Virus record (IMG/VR): IMGVR_UViG_3300043787_000182 | Location: 1-33,149 of that record | DNA length: 33,149 nucleotides | Origin: a virus | Direction: 5' to 3' (one strand) | Shown here: positions 11,779-18,416 of the stretch, in pieces | Numbering within the stretch: position 1 is the stretch's first letter | Layout: every line of letters starts with the position of its first letter | Made by a program: the position numbers and the translations under genes | Notes under the pieces: model-generated | Told to the model about the DNA's origin: nothing | What the model saw: the letters and a program-made list of their open reading frames with translations, nothing else | The model's database searches: none

Positions 11779-12332
11779 AACTCCTTCTCCTAGCCCTTCT
11801 GAGTGCCGTCCTTACCTTTGGGCAGACTGCGGCTCCTACCCCTTCCACGACTACTTCATCCCCGGGGATAGCATCCCCGACGTCGTGGTCGGGATTCGTG
11901 GAGGGCGGCGCTCAATCAGGGAAGAACATCACCTCCGGGATTGGCATCGCCACTACCGTTGCTGCCAACACACAGATCTTCCTCGAACTAACCTCTACCA
12001 CCCAATCCGGTGTGGCAGCAGTGACCGGCGTGATGTTCGGTGTAAAAACCGACCTTCCCACCGTGCGGTCGATTACCCCATTCACAATCGTGGGTTACGG
12101 GGGTTCGATATCCTCCCTATCGAAACTCACCTCCCTCCCTTCCTCCGTAACCGGGGTAAACGCCGCATCGGTCACAGCCGTCGGTACGGCTGTGGGATTC
12201 GCCCAACAGTATGCGGCGGGTGGGGAGTATAAACTTAAGAACGGTCTTACCATCGGCGTCGGGGCAGAGGTGAATAAATCCTCCCCCGCTTGGAAAGGTT
12301 ATCCGTTTGTGTTCGTGGGGAAGGAGTTTTAA
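11775..12332 (+). CDS. exported outer-membrane-like protein
   Basis: 185 residues from ATG 11775 (ATGA overlap). Residues 1-18 (MKLLLLALLSAVLTFGQT) form a signal peptide, followed by a Thr/Ser/Pro linker. The rest alternates short amphipathic beta strands and Gly-rich turns (IGIATTVAANTQIFLELTST, LKNGLTIGVGAEVNKSS). The last residues VFVGKEF end in Phe, the usual outer-membrane-barrel end recognised by the BAM system. It therefore looks like a small host-derived or phage-coded beta-barrel, possibly involved in surface exclusion. No phage family recognised. Confidence 0.6.
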   Translation: MKLLLLALLSAVLTFGQTAAPTPSTTTSSPGIASPTSWSGFVEGGAQSGKNITSGIGIATTVAANTQIFLELTSTTQSGVAAVTGVMFGVKTDLPTVRSITPFTIVGYGGSISSLSKLTSLPSSVTGVNAASVTAVGTAVGFAQQYAAGGEYKLKNGLTIGVGAEVNKSSPAWKGYPFVFVGKEF

Positions 12333-12335
12333 TCA

Positions 12336-12650
12336 ATGTCCCAGCGCTGGATTCAATTCGACGCTAACTCCCTTCTCAAACTCCTCACCCACTACACCAT
12401 GGACCATGAGGACCAGATCCCCCTTGACGCCGAACTCCGCTTCGCTGGGGTATCCAACTACGTCACTCGATGGATTGTACTTGATGTGGAAGCAAAGGAA
12501 TGGGATGGTATGGCCCCTGACCCTCGTACCGGGGAGCTGCCCTTCATTCACGTTCGTTTTGAAGGTGGAAAGGTGATGTCCTGGACCCAACTCCCCTCCT
12601 CCCCCCATACTCGCGACTCCTGGAAGGAAGCCGTTGAAAGTCCTACGTAG
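12336..12650 (+). CDS. 104-residue protein, paralogue of the 11093 gene
   Basis: Starts MSQRWIQFDANSLLKLLTHY with AAGGAG about ten bases upstream. The motif of a beta start, helix LLKLLTHYTMDHEDQIPLDA, beta strands (RWIVLDVEAKEW) and FIHVRFEGGKVM matches the layout of the 72-residue protein at 11093. The spacing of helix and IP(I/L)DA matches closely. A shared small fold is likely; function unknown. Confidence 0.65.
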   Translation: MSQRWIQFDANSLLKLLTHYTMDHEDQIPLDAELRFAGVSNYVTRWIVLDVEAKEWDGMAPDPRTGELPFIHVRFEGGKVMSWTQLPSSPHTRDSWKEAVESPT

Positions 12651-12879
12651 GTGTTTGATCCTAACCCTCCTCGCTGGCGGAGCAGCCGGTGCGGGGGACG
12701 TATTCGACCCCGACGCCTTTGCCCACACCTACAACGCATGGACCGTTCAGCTGAAACTAACCCCGGTGGGCGGAATTAACTCCAAAAGTATCGAAGGTTG
12801 GATCGAGACAAAAGAACAGTGGAAGATCCTTCAAAAACACGTTGATGAATACTACCGTAATCAAGGAATGAAACCGTGA
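12634..12879 (+). CDS. 81-residue exported protein
   Basis: TTG start at 12634 with GGAAGGA upstream, overlapping the previous gene by 17 bases. Residues 1-20 (MKVLRRCLILTLLAGGAAGA) form a signal peptide, giving a mature protein of about 60 residues. That part includes FDPDAFAHTYNAWTVQLKLT and a helical end (EQWKILQKHVDEYYRN). Periplasmic or envelope location is likely. The start of the following gene overlaps the stop (GTGA). Confidence 0.6.
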   Translation: MKVLRRCLILTLLAGGAAGAGDVFDPDAFAHTYNAWTVQLKLTPVGGINSKSIEGWIETKEQWKILQKHVDEYYRNQGMKP

Positions 12880-13157
12880 ATGTATTTAAAAAAGTAGCCA
12901 AAAAAGTCGGCACCTCCCTACTTCACTTTGCTTACAATGAAGATCGTGCAGTGGCATCCCTCGCGGGTGCTCCCCCAGACTGGACCATCTCTGGGGAATC
13001 AGCAAAGCATAAAGTACTTCACCCACTCGCTGACACCCTCGATGCCATTCACTTCGCTGGAGACCCTCACCACGCCCAGGACGCTGAACTCCACGACACC
13101 GCTCTCCAAGCAGCGGATTACGAACTAACAGCGGAAGAAAAAGCTGAGGGGAAATGA
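12876..13157 (+). CDS. 93-residue hypothetical protein
   Basis: GTG start at 12876 with AAGGA upstream. It begins MNVFKKVAKKVGTSLLHFAY and is followed by a His/Asp-rich middle (DTLDAIHFAGDPHHAQDAEL) and an acidic helical end. The basic first helix is amphipathic. It couples into the kinase start by a short overlap (ATGA), so it belongs to the same transcript. Family unknown. Confidence 0.55.
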   Translation: MNVFKKVAKKVGTSLLHFAYNEDRAVASLAGAPPDWTISGESAKHKVLHPLADTLDAIHFAGDPHHAQDAELHDTALQAADYELTAEEKAEGK

Positions 13158-13975
13158 CTCCCACCATTGCTATCCTCGGTGACATATTTATCGATAACTA
13201 CTGGATTGGAACAGCCACTCGCATCTCCCCAGAAGCACCGATCCCTGTAGTAGCCGTTAACCGAGTAGAATCCTTCAACGGAGGAGCGGGTAACGTTATT
13301 GCAAACCTACGAGCCCTTGGTGGGATCACCAAATACCCCAACGCTCTTTACCCTATAGTATGTCCTACCAAACATCGTTTAATAGTTGATGGCCACCAAC
13401 TCGCCCGATGGGATGAACATGATTATTCTAAAGAACTAAACCTAGCATGGATACGAGAGTTACGAGGAGTGGATGGGGTAATCATCTCTGACTACGGTAA
13501 AGGAGCCATCACCTACGAGGTAATCGAAGCTGTCGCCTCCTTAAACCTTCCCATTTTCATCGACTCCAAACGCTCCCCTCGGGATTTTGACATCATCCTC
13601 AACCCCACCTTCTTCCCAAACGAGAAAGAATACCTAACCCACCTTCACGACTACAGCCTTCAACCAAAAGTTGTTTGCAAACGTGGCCCCCAAGGAATGG
13701 AGTATCATGAATTCGGAAAAATCCTTCACTCCTACCCCGCCTACGCCCGCAAGGTTACTAGCGTTTGTGGGGCTGGTGATACTGTTATCACTGCTTATGC
13801 TTGGAGTTTCCTATCTGGGGACCAAGATCCCTTACTTGTATCAAGTATTGCAGCTGCCATAGCGGTGGAAAAACCCTACACATCCGTCGTAACCCTTGAA
13901 GAACTCACCCGCCGTCGTAATGAAATATGGAGAGAGGAATCCACTTACTATGCCTGTCCAACAGGAAGGGCCTGA
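13154..13975 (+). CDS. PfkB-family kinase, HldE/RfaE domain I-like (heptose-phosphate kinase type)
   Basis: 273-residue carbohydrate kinase coupled to the upstream gene by ATGA. The N-terminal segment (GDIFIDNYW..., TRISPEAPIPVV) and GGAGNVIANLRALG match the HldE kinase half, which phosphorylates D-glycero-D-manno-heptose 7-phosphate at C1. SDYGKG (112-117) and GAGDT (206-210, with the catalytic Asp) are present. The usual VTGAGDT reads VCGAGDT here. It is about 40-50 residues shorter than the HldE kinase half, mostly missing between the GGAGN block and the sugar-binding middle, so the substrate may differ. A matching nucleotidyltransferase lies at 15586; a related ribokinase-type activity cannot be excluded. 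Confidence 0.75.
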   Translation: MTPTIAILGDIFIDNYWIGTATRISPEAPIPVVAVNRVESFNGGAGNVIANLRALGGITKYPNALYPIVCPTKHRLIVDGHQLARWDEHDYSKELNLAWIRELRGVDGVIISDYGKGAITYEVIEAVASLNLPIFIDSKRSPRDFDIILNPTFFPNEKEYLTHLHDYSLQPKVVCKRGPQGMEYHEFGKILHSYPAYARKVTSVCGAGDTVITAYAWSFLSGDQDPLLVSSIAAAIAVEKPYTSVVTLEELTRRRNEIWREESTYYACPTGRA

Positions 13976-14375
13976 GACCCGAGCCCACGTCGCCAAGCTT
14001 TGGGGGATGGAGGAATGGTTGGTAAATAATGAAGAATACTGCGCCAAACTCCTTTGGATTACCCCCGGATTCCAATGCTCCCTCCATTACCATCCAATTA
14101 AACACGAGACTTTCGTTGCTCTTGATGGTCTCATCCGGGTGGAATACCACGACGGGGGTAAGCACTGTGAGACTCTCCTCTCAGGAAAACGACGGGACAC
14201 ACTCACTATCCCTCCGAACACTCCACATCGGTTTTGGGCGTTGGGGTTTGAGGGTGGGTTACTTCTGGAAATCTCCACCACTCACTCCGACGAGGATGTA
14301 GTTCGTATTGAATCTAGTATGGAACAAGCCAATCATGAACCTTTACTTGGTATAAGAATGAACGAAGATGACTAA
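13950..14375 (+). CDS. cupin sugar isomerase-like protein
   Basis: 141-residue protein starting MPVQQEGPETRAHVAKLWGM, overlapping the kinase end by 26 bases. It shows the single-cupin pattern of mannose-6-phosphate/lyxose isomerase-like proteins: WGMEEWLVNNEEYCAKLLWI, SLHYHPIKHET (metal-binding His/His/Glu), IPPNTPHRFWAL (third His) and EISTTHSDEDVVRI near the end. These enzymes interconvert sugars or sugar phosphates. Position directly after the kinase suggests a role in supplying or trimming the sugar. The exact substrate is unknown. Confidence 0.7.
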   Translation: MPVQQEGPETRAHVAKLWGMEEWLVNNEEYCAKLLWITPGFQCSLHYHPIKHETFVALDGLIRVEYHDGGKHCETLLSGKRRDTLTIPPNTPHRFWALGFEGGLLLEISTTHSDEDVVRIESSMEQANHEPLLGIRMNEDD

Positions 14376-14748
14376 AGAAGAAATTTTATTCTTAAAAAAT
14401 TACCGTCCATTGAATTGGAAGCCGGAATGTTCTAGCGTAAAATGTTACATTAACAAACAACATCCTTCAACATGCAATCCCTGGAGATCTGGAAATAACA
14501 AATTTTCTGAATCCACCCCTTCTAAAATATGCACAACAAGTTGGATTAGAAAACGAGAAGTAATTTGTGAATTTTTTGAAACTCTTCGTTATTATATTAA
14601 ATCTATCATAAAACCACGTGTTTTTAAAGAACCTTATACCCACTGGAACTCCACTCGTTGGCAGTCCTTTATTCAAGCTTGTCGTCATTATTTTGGAATT
14701 CGTATAGCTTGGTATGATTTTTGGCATGGCCCTAATGAACGACATTGA
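14368..14748 (+). CDS. AT-rich orphan gene, 126 residues
   Basis: Starts at ATG 14368 inside the end of the cupin gene and stops inside the start region of the terminase piece. The protein (MTKEEILFLKNYRPLNWKPE...) has scattered Cys (CSSVKCYIN, STCNPW, ICTTSW), a basic/aromatic middle and a Trp/His-rich C-terminus (HYFGIRIAWYDFWHGPNERH). Codons are far more A/T-ending than in neighbours, typical of a recently acquired gene. It is unlike any family I know. Confidence 0.55.
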   Translation: MTKEEILFLKNYRPLNWKPECSSVKCYINKQHPSTCNPWRSGNNKFSESTPSKICTTSWIRKREVICEFFETLRYYIKSIIKPRVFKEPYTHWNSTRWQSFIQACRHYFGIRIAWYDFWHGPNERH

Positions 14749-15589
14749 TCTAAATGCTGACACAATTGCCTACCTTGCTACCCTTCCTTCTGCGACACGT
14801 AAGAAGCTTTATGAGGAACTTGGCCGCCGAGAATGGGATCGTTGTGCGTCAGATCCCCTCTACTGGCTCGATCCCTCCCGTCATGCCATCCCTTACGTCC
14901 ACACCCGAGACCCCAAGCAACTCTACACCTGCCGACTCTGCGAAGGACCCGAATTGGCGTCCCTTACATATACCTTTGATTCCCGCATCCGGCACTTGGA
15001 AATATCCCACGATATGCGACACGATGACTATGATTTCGATAAGTACTTCGACAGCTTACCAACCACTCGTCCCTTCACTGTTTTCCCCTACATTGAACCG
15101 ATCGTAAACACGTGGTTGAGGGAAAAAATCATCTTCATAGAAAAATCCCGCGACATGATGGTAACGTGGCTGATTGTTACCCTCTACACCTGGGATACCC
15201 TCTTCCATCGTAACCGAGAAAATGTCTTCCAATCTGATGATTCTGCTAAAGCCTACGACCTTGTGGAACGTGCTCATTTCATTTGGGAAAACCAGCCTGC
15301 ATTTCTTCGGAATGTACATCCCGCTACTATTTCTGCGGGTGTATCTCGATCAGGTGTGCTTAAAGTTCCTTCACTTAAATCAGTTATCATGGGGTTTCCC
15401 CAGGGTCCCGATCAAATCCGACAGTTTCATCCATCAGGTGTTTTTCAGGATGAAGCAGCTTTTCAAATCGAAGCAGAGAAAGCATTTACAGCTGTGAAAC
15501 CGGCAATTCAAGCTGGTGGACGTTTTACAGCTGTTAGTTCCGCCAACCCTGGTTGGTTTACAAAATGTGTGAGAGACGTAGTAGAATGA
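14735..15589 (+). CDS. terL: terminase large subunit, ATPase half (split gene)
   Basis: 284 residues from ATG 14735; ATG 14726 and 14714 are alternative starts. The ATPase core shows a Walker-A-like KSRDMMVTW (137-145), a Walker B segment ending in GVFQDEAAF (235-243), and the coupling motif SSANPGW (268-274). The protein stops just after that motif, where an intact large terminase would continue into the nuclease domain. The nuclease half follows as a separate gene at 16673. An N-terminal insert (CRLC...HLEISH, residues 66-92) looks like a C2H2 zinc finger. The stop overlaps the next start (ATGA). Powers DNA translocation into the prohead. Confidence 0.85.
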   Translation: MNDIDLNADTIAYLATLPSATRKKLYEELGRREWDRCASDPLYWLDPSRHAIPYVHTRDPKQLYTCRLCEGPELASLTYTFDSRIRHLEISHDMRHDDYDFDKYFDSLPTTRPFTVFPYIEPIVNTWLREKIIFIEKSRDMMVTWLIVTLYTWDTLFHRNRENVFQSDDSAKAYDLVERAHFIWENQPAFLRNVHPATISAGVSRSGVLKVPSLKSVIMGFPQGPDQIRQFHPSGVFQDEAAFQIEAEKAFTAVKPAIQAGGRFTAVSSANPGWFTKCVRDVVE

Positions 15590-16098
15590 CCACCGAACGC
15601 CACACTAACTTCACCTATATCTCCCAAAGAGATGAACTTCCATGGCTCCGCCCTGAGGAGTTCCGAGACCTCGACCTTCCCCATCCCGTCGTCCTCATCA
15701 ACGGGGCCTTCGATATTCTCCACTCCGGCCATTGGAAACTAATCACCCGAGCCCGACGAAAGGCCGCCACTCTCATCTGCGCCCTCGATTCCGACGATAG
15801 AGTAGCCCGAAAAGACCCCAACCGTCCCATCCAAACCTTCATCGAACGAGCAACCATGCTTGGCTACACCCCTATTGATTACCTTTGTGAGATCGAAACC
15901 GACCGTGACATGCTCAATCTCATACGATCAACCCTTCCGGACTTACGAGTGCAAGGTCCTGAGTACAAACTGGTGGATAGTAAATACCCCTGGGTCCAAA
16001 AGTTTCACGTATCCGGTTTGGGGCGCACTGGAGCCCGGATCGGAATGAGCACCACGAAGATAATCAACCGTATCCTGGATCGTTATGCCCGGTCCTGA
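15586..16098 (+). CDS. nucleotidyltransferase, HldE/RfaE domain II-like (heptose-1-phosphate type)
   Basis: 170 residues from ATG 15586, which overlaps the terminase stop. The Rossmann-type cytidylyltransferase signatures are clear: NGAFDILHSGHW with HSGH at 46-49 (the HxGH catalytic motif), DSDDRVARKDPNRPI, and GMSTTKIINRI at 153-163. This corresponds to the ADP-transferring half of HldE, which joins heptose 1-phosphate to a nucleotide. About 35 extra N-terminal residues precede the core. Paired with the kinase at 13154 it would complete the two-step activation, although the base donor (ATP or CTP) cannot be read from the sequence. Confidence 0.8.
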   Translation: MTTERHTNFTYISQRDELPWLRPEEFRDLDLPHPVVLINGAFDILHSGHWKLITRARRKAATLICALDSDDRVARKDPNRPIQTFIERATMLGYTPIDYLCEIETDRDMLNLIRSTLPDLRVQGPEYKLVDSKYPWVQKFHVSGLGRTGARIGMSTTKIINRILDRYARS

Positions 16099-16309
16099 GG
16101 ATTGGTTCGATCGAGAGGTGGCAGGGTTTGAACCCACCTACTCCGTGGAAGACTTCCCCGGCTACGATCTCGAAGTCCTGGAGTGCCTGACCTGCGGTGC
16201 GGAGGTGTGTGGGATTCGTAAAACCCCTCCAGAGGAAATGGCATGCCCAAGATGTGGAACGACGGGAATGAAGATTCTTCGAGTAATTCGGAAGATTTAT
16301 CTTCAGTAA
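16085..16309 (+). CDS. zinc-ribbon protein, 74 residues
   Basis: Starts at ATG 16085 within the end of the nucleotidyltransferase. Residues 34-57 contain CLTCGAEVCG...CPRCG, a four-Cys zinc ribbon with an extra Cys. The acidic N-terminal half (FDREVAGFEPTYSVEDFPGY) and basic C-terminal end (MKILRVIRKIYLQ) suggest a compact adaptor. It lies inside the DNA that separates the two terminase halves. Confidence 0.65.
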   Translation: MPGPEDWFDREVAGFEPTYSVEDFPGYDLEVLECLTCGAEVCGIRKTPPEEMACPRCGTTGMKILRVIRKIYLQ

Positions 16310-16470
16310 CTTACCAAACAGATAAATTTATCCATGCCTGCGGTATGGCATCTTCCATCACTGAAGCTAAACGTCTTCGTCTTGCAGGGGCTATATCTAT
16401 TGAAATTCACGGCATTATGACTAAAGTATTCACTCCTTACATTACCTTTATCTTTCCTTTCTGTTCCTGA
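16243..16470 (+). CDS. S4-like RNA-binding small protein
   Basis: 75 residues from ATG 16243 (AGAGGAA seven bases upstream), overlapping the zinc-ribbon gene by 67 bases. Residues about 29-58 (DKFIHACGMASSITEAKRLR, then LAGAISIEIHG) match the S4 pattern of a helix with SxxEAxRLxxxGAIxI, used by ribosomal and tRNA-related proteins to bind RNA. A hydrophobic C-terminal end (YITFIFPFCS) follows. Codon use shifts to A/T-ending, unlike the nucleotidyltransferase. The S4 assignment is by eye on a short motif. Confidence 0.45.
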   Translation: MPKMWNDGNEDSSSNSEDLSSVTYQTDKFIHACGMASSITEAKRLRLAGAISIEIHGIMTKVFTPYITFIFPFCS

Positions 16471-16709
16471 TGAAAATTTTTCCCGGATCTGTAGCCATTC
16501 GTTTAATGGATGTTCATGGAGTGGACTTTGACACTCTTCAATATTGGTTACTTCAAGATGGATGGGCGTTGGATGTTATTGGATTTCTTTCCGCTGGTGA
16601 AGCTAATCCTAACTTCCCGCCATATCGTTTGTACCAACTTCTCTCTACATCTTCCTGTCAGGTAGCAGTGCTATGCCCTCCGAAATCATCCACGAACAAC
16701 TTGGATTAA
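16470..16709 (+). CDS. 79-residue hypothetical protein
   Basis: Starts at ATG 16470 on the previous stop (TGATG). It begins MKIFPGSVAIRLMDVHGVDF and continues through a helical middle (LQYWLLQDGWALDVIGFLSAGEAN) and Pro-rich end. The last 12 residues are read from DNA that also encodes the start of the terminase nuclease half, in another frame. That may be a read-through remnant of the insertion boundary. No family recognised. AT-rich codons. Confidence 0.5.
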   Translation: MKIFPGSVAIRLMDVHGVDFDTLQYWLLQDGWALDVIGFLSAGEANPNFPPYRLYQLLSTSSCQVAVLCPPKSSTNNLD

Positions 16710-17524
16710 AAATCCGTCGTAACGCCAATAATCGATTCGTGGTTTGCGAACTTGACTACTTCGCCGACCCTGCCAAACGCTCCCCTGAATGGGCTGCCGA
16801 AGCTCGTTCAGGAATGTCCGCTGCCGCTTGGGCGAAGGAATACCTCCGAGACGCCACAGCCATGTATGGCCAGCGGGTATTCCCGGAAATCGCCGCTCAT
16901 CGGGATAAGATTGTCATAAACCCTCCCTTCCGAGACTTTGGCCCCCAGGGTGCGTATTGGGGTGGGTTTGATTTTGGTTCCCGCAACCCCTCCGCATTCA
17001 TCGTCTACACCCTTGAAGACGGAGTCCTCTACGCGATCTGGGAACTCTACGAACCCTGTAAAACCATCCCCGACCTAGCTGCAAAGATCATCTCCTGCCC
17101 TTACTACAACCACCTCCGTTACGTTGCCTGCGACCCCACAATCGTTAACCAAAAAACCCGAACCAACAAATACGGTGCCCTCGTCACCATCAGTGACCTT
17201 CTCGGGGAATACGGTATAAAACGCCTCATCCCCGGTCACACGGATGAAACGGTCTGGTTACAAACCATGCGTCGTCACTGGGCAGACCCATCCGATCCGA
17301 CCTTCCGAATCCTTGATTCCTGCCCCAACCTCATCCACGAATTCGAGAACGCGGTATTTGCCTCCCAAAACGAGAAACAAGTCCTAACCGAAACCTACCG
17401 AGAACAAATCGAAGACGTGCACAACCACGCTCTCGATGCGACGAAGTACCTCATGAATTCCAAACCCACCGTCAACTTTCGTCGTTTCCGTGACCCTCAA
17501 ATGGCTCGTCGTTGGTTGCACTGA
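16673..17524 (+). CDS. terL: terminase large subunit, nuclease half (split gene)
   Basis: 283 residues from ATG 16673; a TAA in the same frame at 16610 blocks any longer start and the ribosome-binding site is weak. It begins with the sequence that normally follows SSANPGW in an intact protein: KIRRNANNRFVVCELDYFAD, then DPAKRSPEWAAEARSGM. The RNase H-like nuclease is complete: GGFDFGSRNPSAF (first Asp), RYVACDPT (second Asp) and IEDVHNHALDATKYL (third acidic cluster). Together with the ATPase half at 14735 it would reconstitute the packaging motor. The two halves are separated by 1083 bases. Confidence 0.85.
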   Translation: MPSEIIHEQLGLKIRRNANNRFVVCELDYFADPAKRSPEWAAEARSGMSAAAWAKEYLRDATAMYGQRVFPEIAAHRDKIVINPPFRDFGPQGAYWGGFDFGSRNPSAFIVYTLEDGVLYAIWELYEPCKTIPDLAAKIISCPYYNHLRYVACDPTIVNQKTRTNKYGALVTISDLLGEYGIKRLIPGHTDETVWLQTMRRHWADPSDPTFRILDSCPNLIHEFENAVFASQNEKQVLTETYREQIEDVHNHALDATKYLMNSKPTVNFRRFRDPQMARRWLH

Positions 17525-17556
17525 CCGTGGGTAACCCTACGTGTTAAAATAGGTTA

Positions 17557-17718
17557 ATGCTCCTGTCACAGACCAAACCAGGATCTGGATTATCTTATTT
17601 GGACCGCCCGACGGCTAAACCCAAACCCGCTGCTCCTCGGCCAAAGATTACCTCTGAGGATCAAAAAAATGGCTACCAAGCAATACCGTTAGTTCAGAAA
17701 CCTTCGAAGGAAACCTAA
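17557..17718 (+). CDS. 53-residue Pro/Lys-rich protein
   Basis: Starts at ATG 17557 and stops exactly on the start of the next gene (TAATG). The sequence MLLSQTKPGSGLSYLDRPTA leads into a Pro/Lys/Ala-rich disordered stretch (KPKPAAPRPK) and ends QAIPLVQKPSKET. It has only a short AGG four bases upstream. It is supported mainly by coupling; likely a small structural or linker peptide. Confidence 0.5.
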   Translation: MLLSQTKPGSGLSYLDRPTAKPKPAAPRPKITSEDQKNGYQAIPLVQKPSKET

Positions 17719-18014
17719 TGGCTAGTTTTAACAACGGTTTAGCCACCCTCAACCCCGGCCCTAATTCCACCGCCTTCAACAACGGGGTAGCCGCTACCCC
17801 CGGGGCGACAGCCCCGACGAGCCCGACCGGTGCGGGGGTAGGTCCCGCTAACGCCATGTTTGGTTCCCCTGGAGCTACTACATCAGGTGCAGCCGGGAAG
17901 ACCGGAATTACCCAAGGTCCCCAACTCTCCCTTGGAGCAAAGGGTGGGAATAGTCTTGCCGCTACCGGGAGTAGTATTGCCCCCGTTTCATCCCAACTTG
18001 GAGGGGCTAAATAA
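17718..18014 (+). CDS. 98-residue Gly/Ala/Ser-rich protein
   Basis: Starts at ATG 17718 with AAGGAAA before it. The protein is dominated by Asn, Gly, Ala, Ser and Pro (MASFNNGLATLNPGPNSTAF...) with no hydrophobic core, so probably disordered. It lies between the terminase and the portal and couples to the next gene by TAATG. Small virion or assembly protein by context. Confidence 0.55.
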   Translation: MASFNNGLATLNPGPNSTAFNNGVAATPGATAPTSPTGAGVGPANAMFGSPGATTSGAAGKTGITQGPQLSLGAKGGNSLAATGSSIAPVSSQLGGAK

Positions 18015-18415
18015 TGCCCGCAGCGCTTGGTAATCTCATCGGTAAAACATCGGACGGTCAACCTGGGAACGGTAACCCCGTCACCCCTCCCCTACCCGCC
18101 TCCATGCAAGCTGGCAACACCCCCTCCACCCTCATGCAACACATATCCGGGTTACTCGGTGGTGGCGACCCCATGGTTCAGCAAAACAATGCATATGTGA
18201 AGGGTAAAGTAGACGAGTACATGGCTAACCAGCAAGCCGCAAAAGCCCGAGCCCAACAAAAAGGAGCAGCAGCGGCGGCACGGGAGTTAAAAAAATCCCA
18301 ATCCACCATCACCCCACCCCAACTTGCCCAACCCGGTACGGGAGTAACCCCCGCCTCCCCCCTCCAATCCCTCTGGCAGTCCGTCCAATCTTCCCTTGGA
18401 ATGGGGTCTAAATAG
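18014..18415 (+). CDS. 133-residue hypothetical protein, partly disordered
   Basis: Starts at ATG 18014 on the previous stop. A Gly/Pro/Asn-rich N-terminal half is followed by a charged helix (QQNNAYVKGKVDEYMANQQA, then AKARAQQKGAAAAARELKK), which could form a coiled coil, and a short Pro/Ser tail. It precedes the HExxH protein and portal, so an assembly or internal virion role is plausible. Confidence 0.55.
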   Translation: MPAALGNLIGKTSDGQPGNGNPVTPPLPASMQAGNTPSTLMQHISGLLGGGDPMVQQNNAYVKGKVDEYMANQQAAKARAQQKGAAAAARELKKSQSTITPPQLAQPGTGVTPASPLQSLWQSVQSSLGMGSK

Positions 18416-18416
18416 T

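Noticed and set aside
15590-16672. Intron or intein interrupting the terminase
   Set aside because: The ATPase half ends in a stop overlapping the next gene start, the interval is packed with coupled genes, and no intein or intron motifs were seen.
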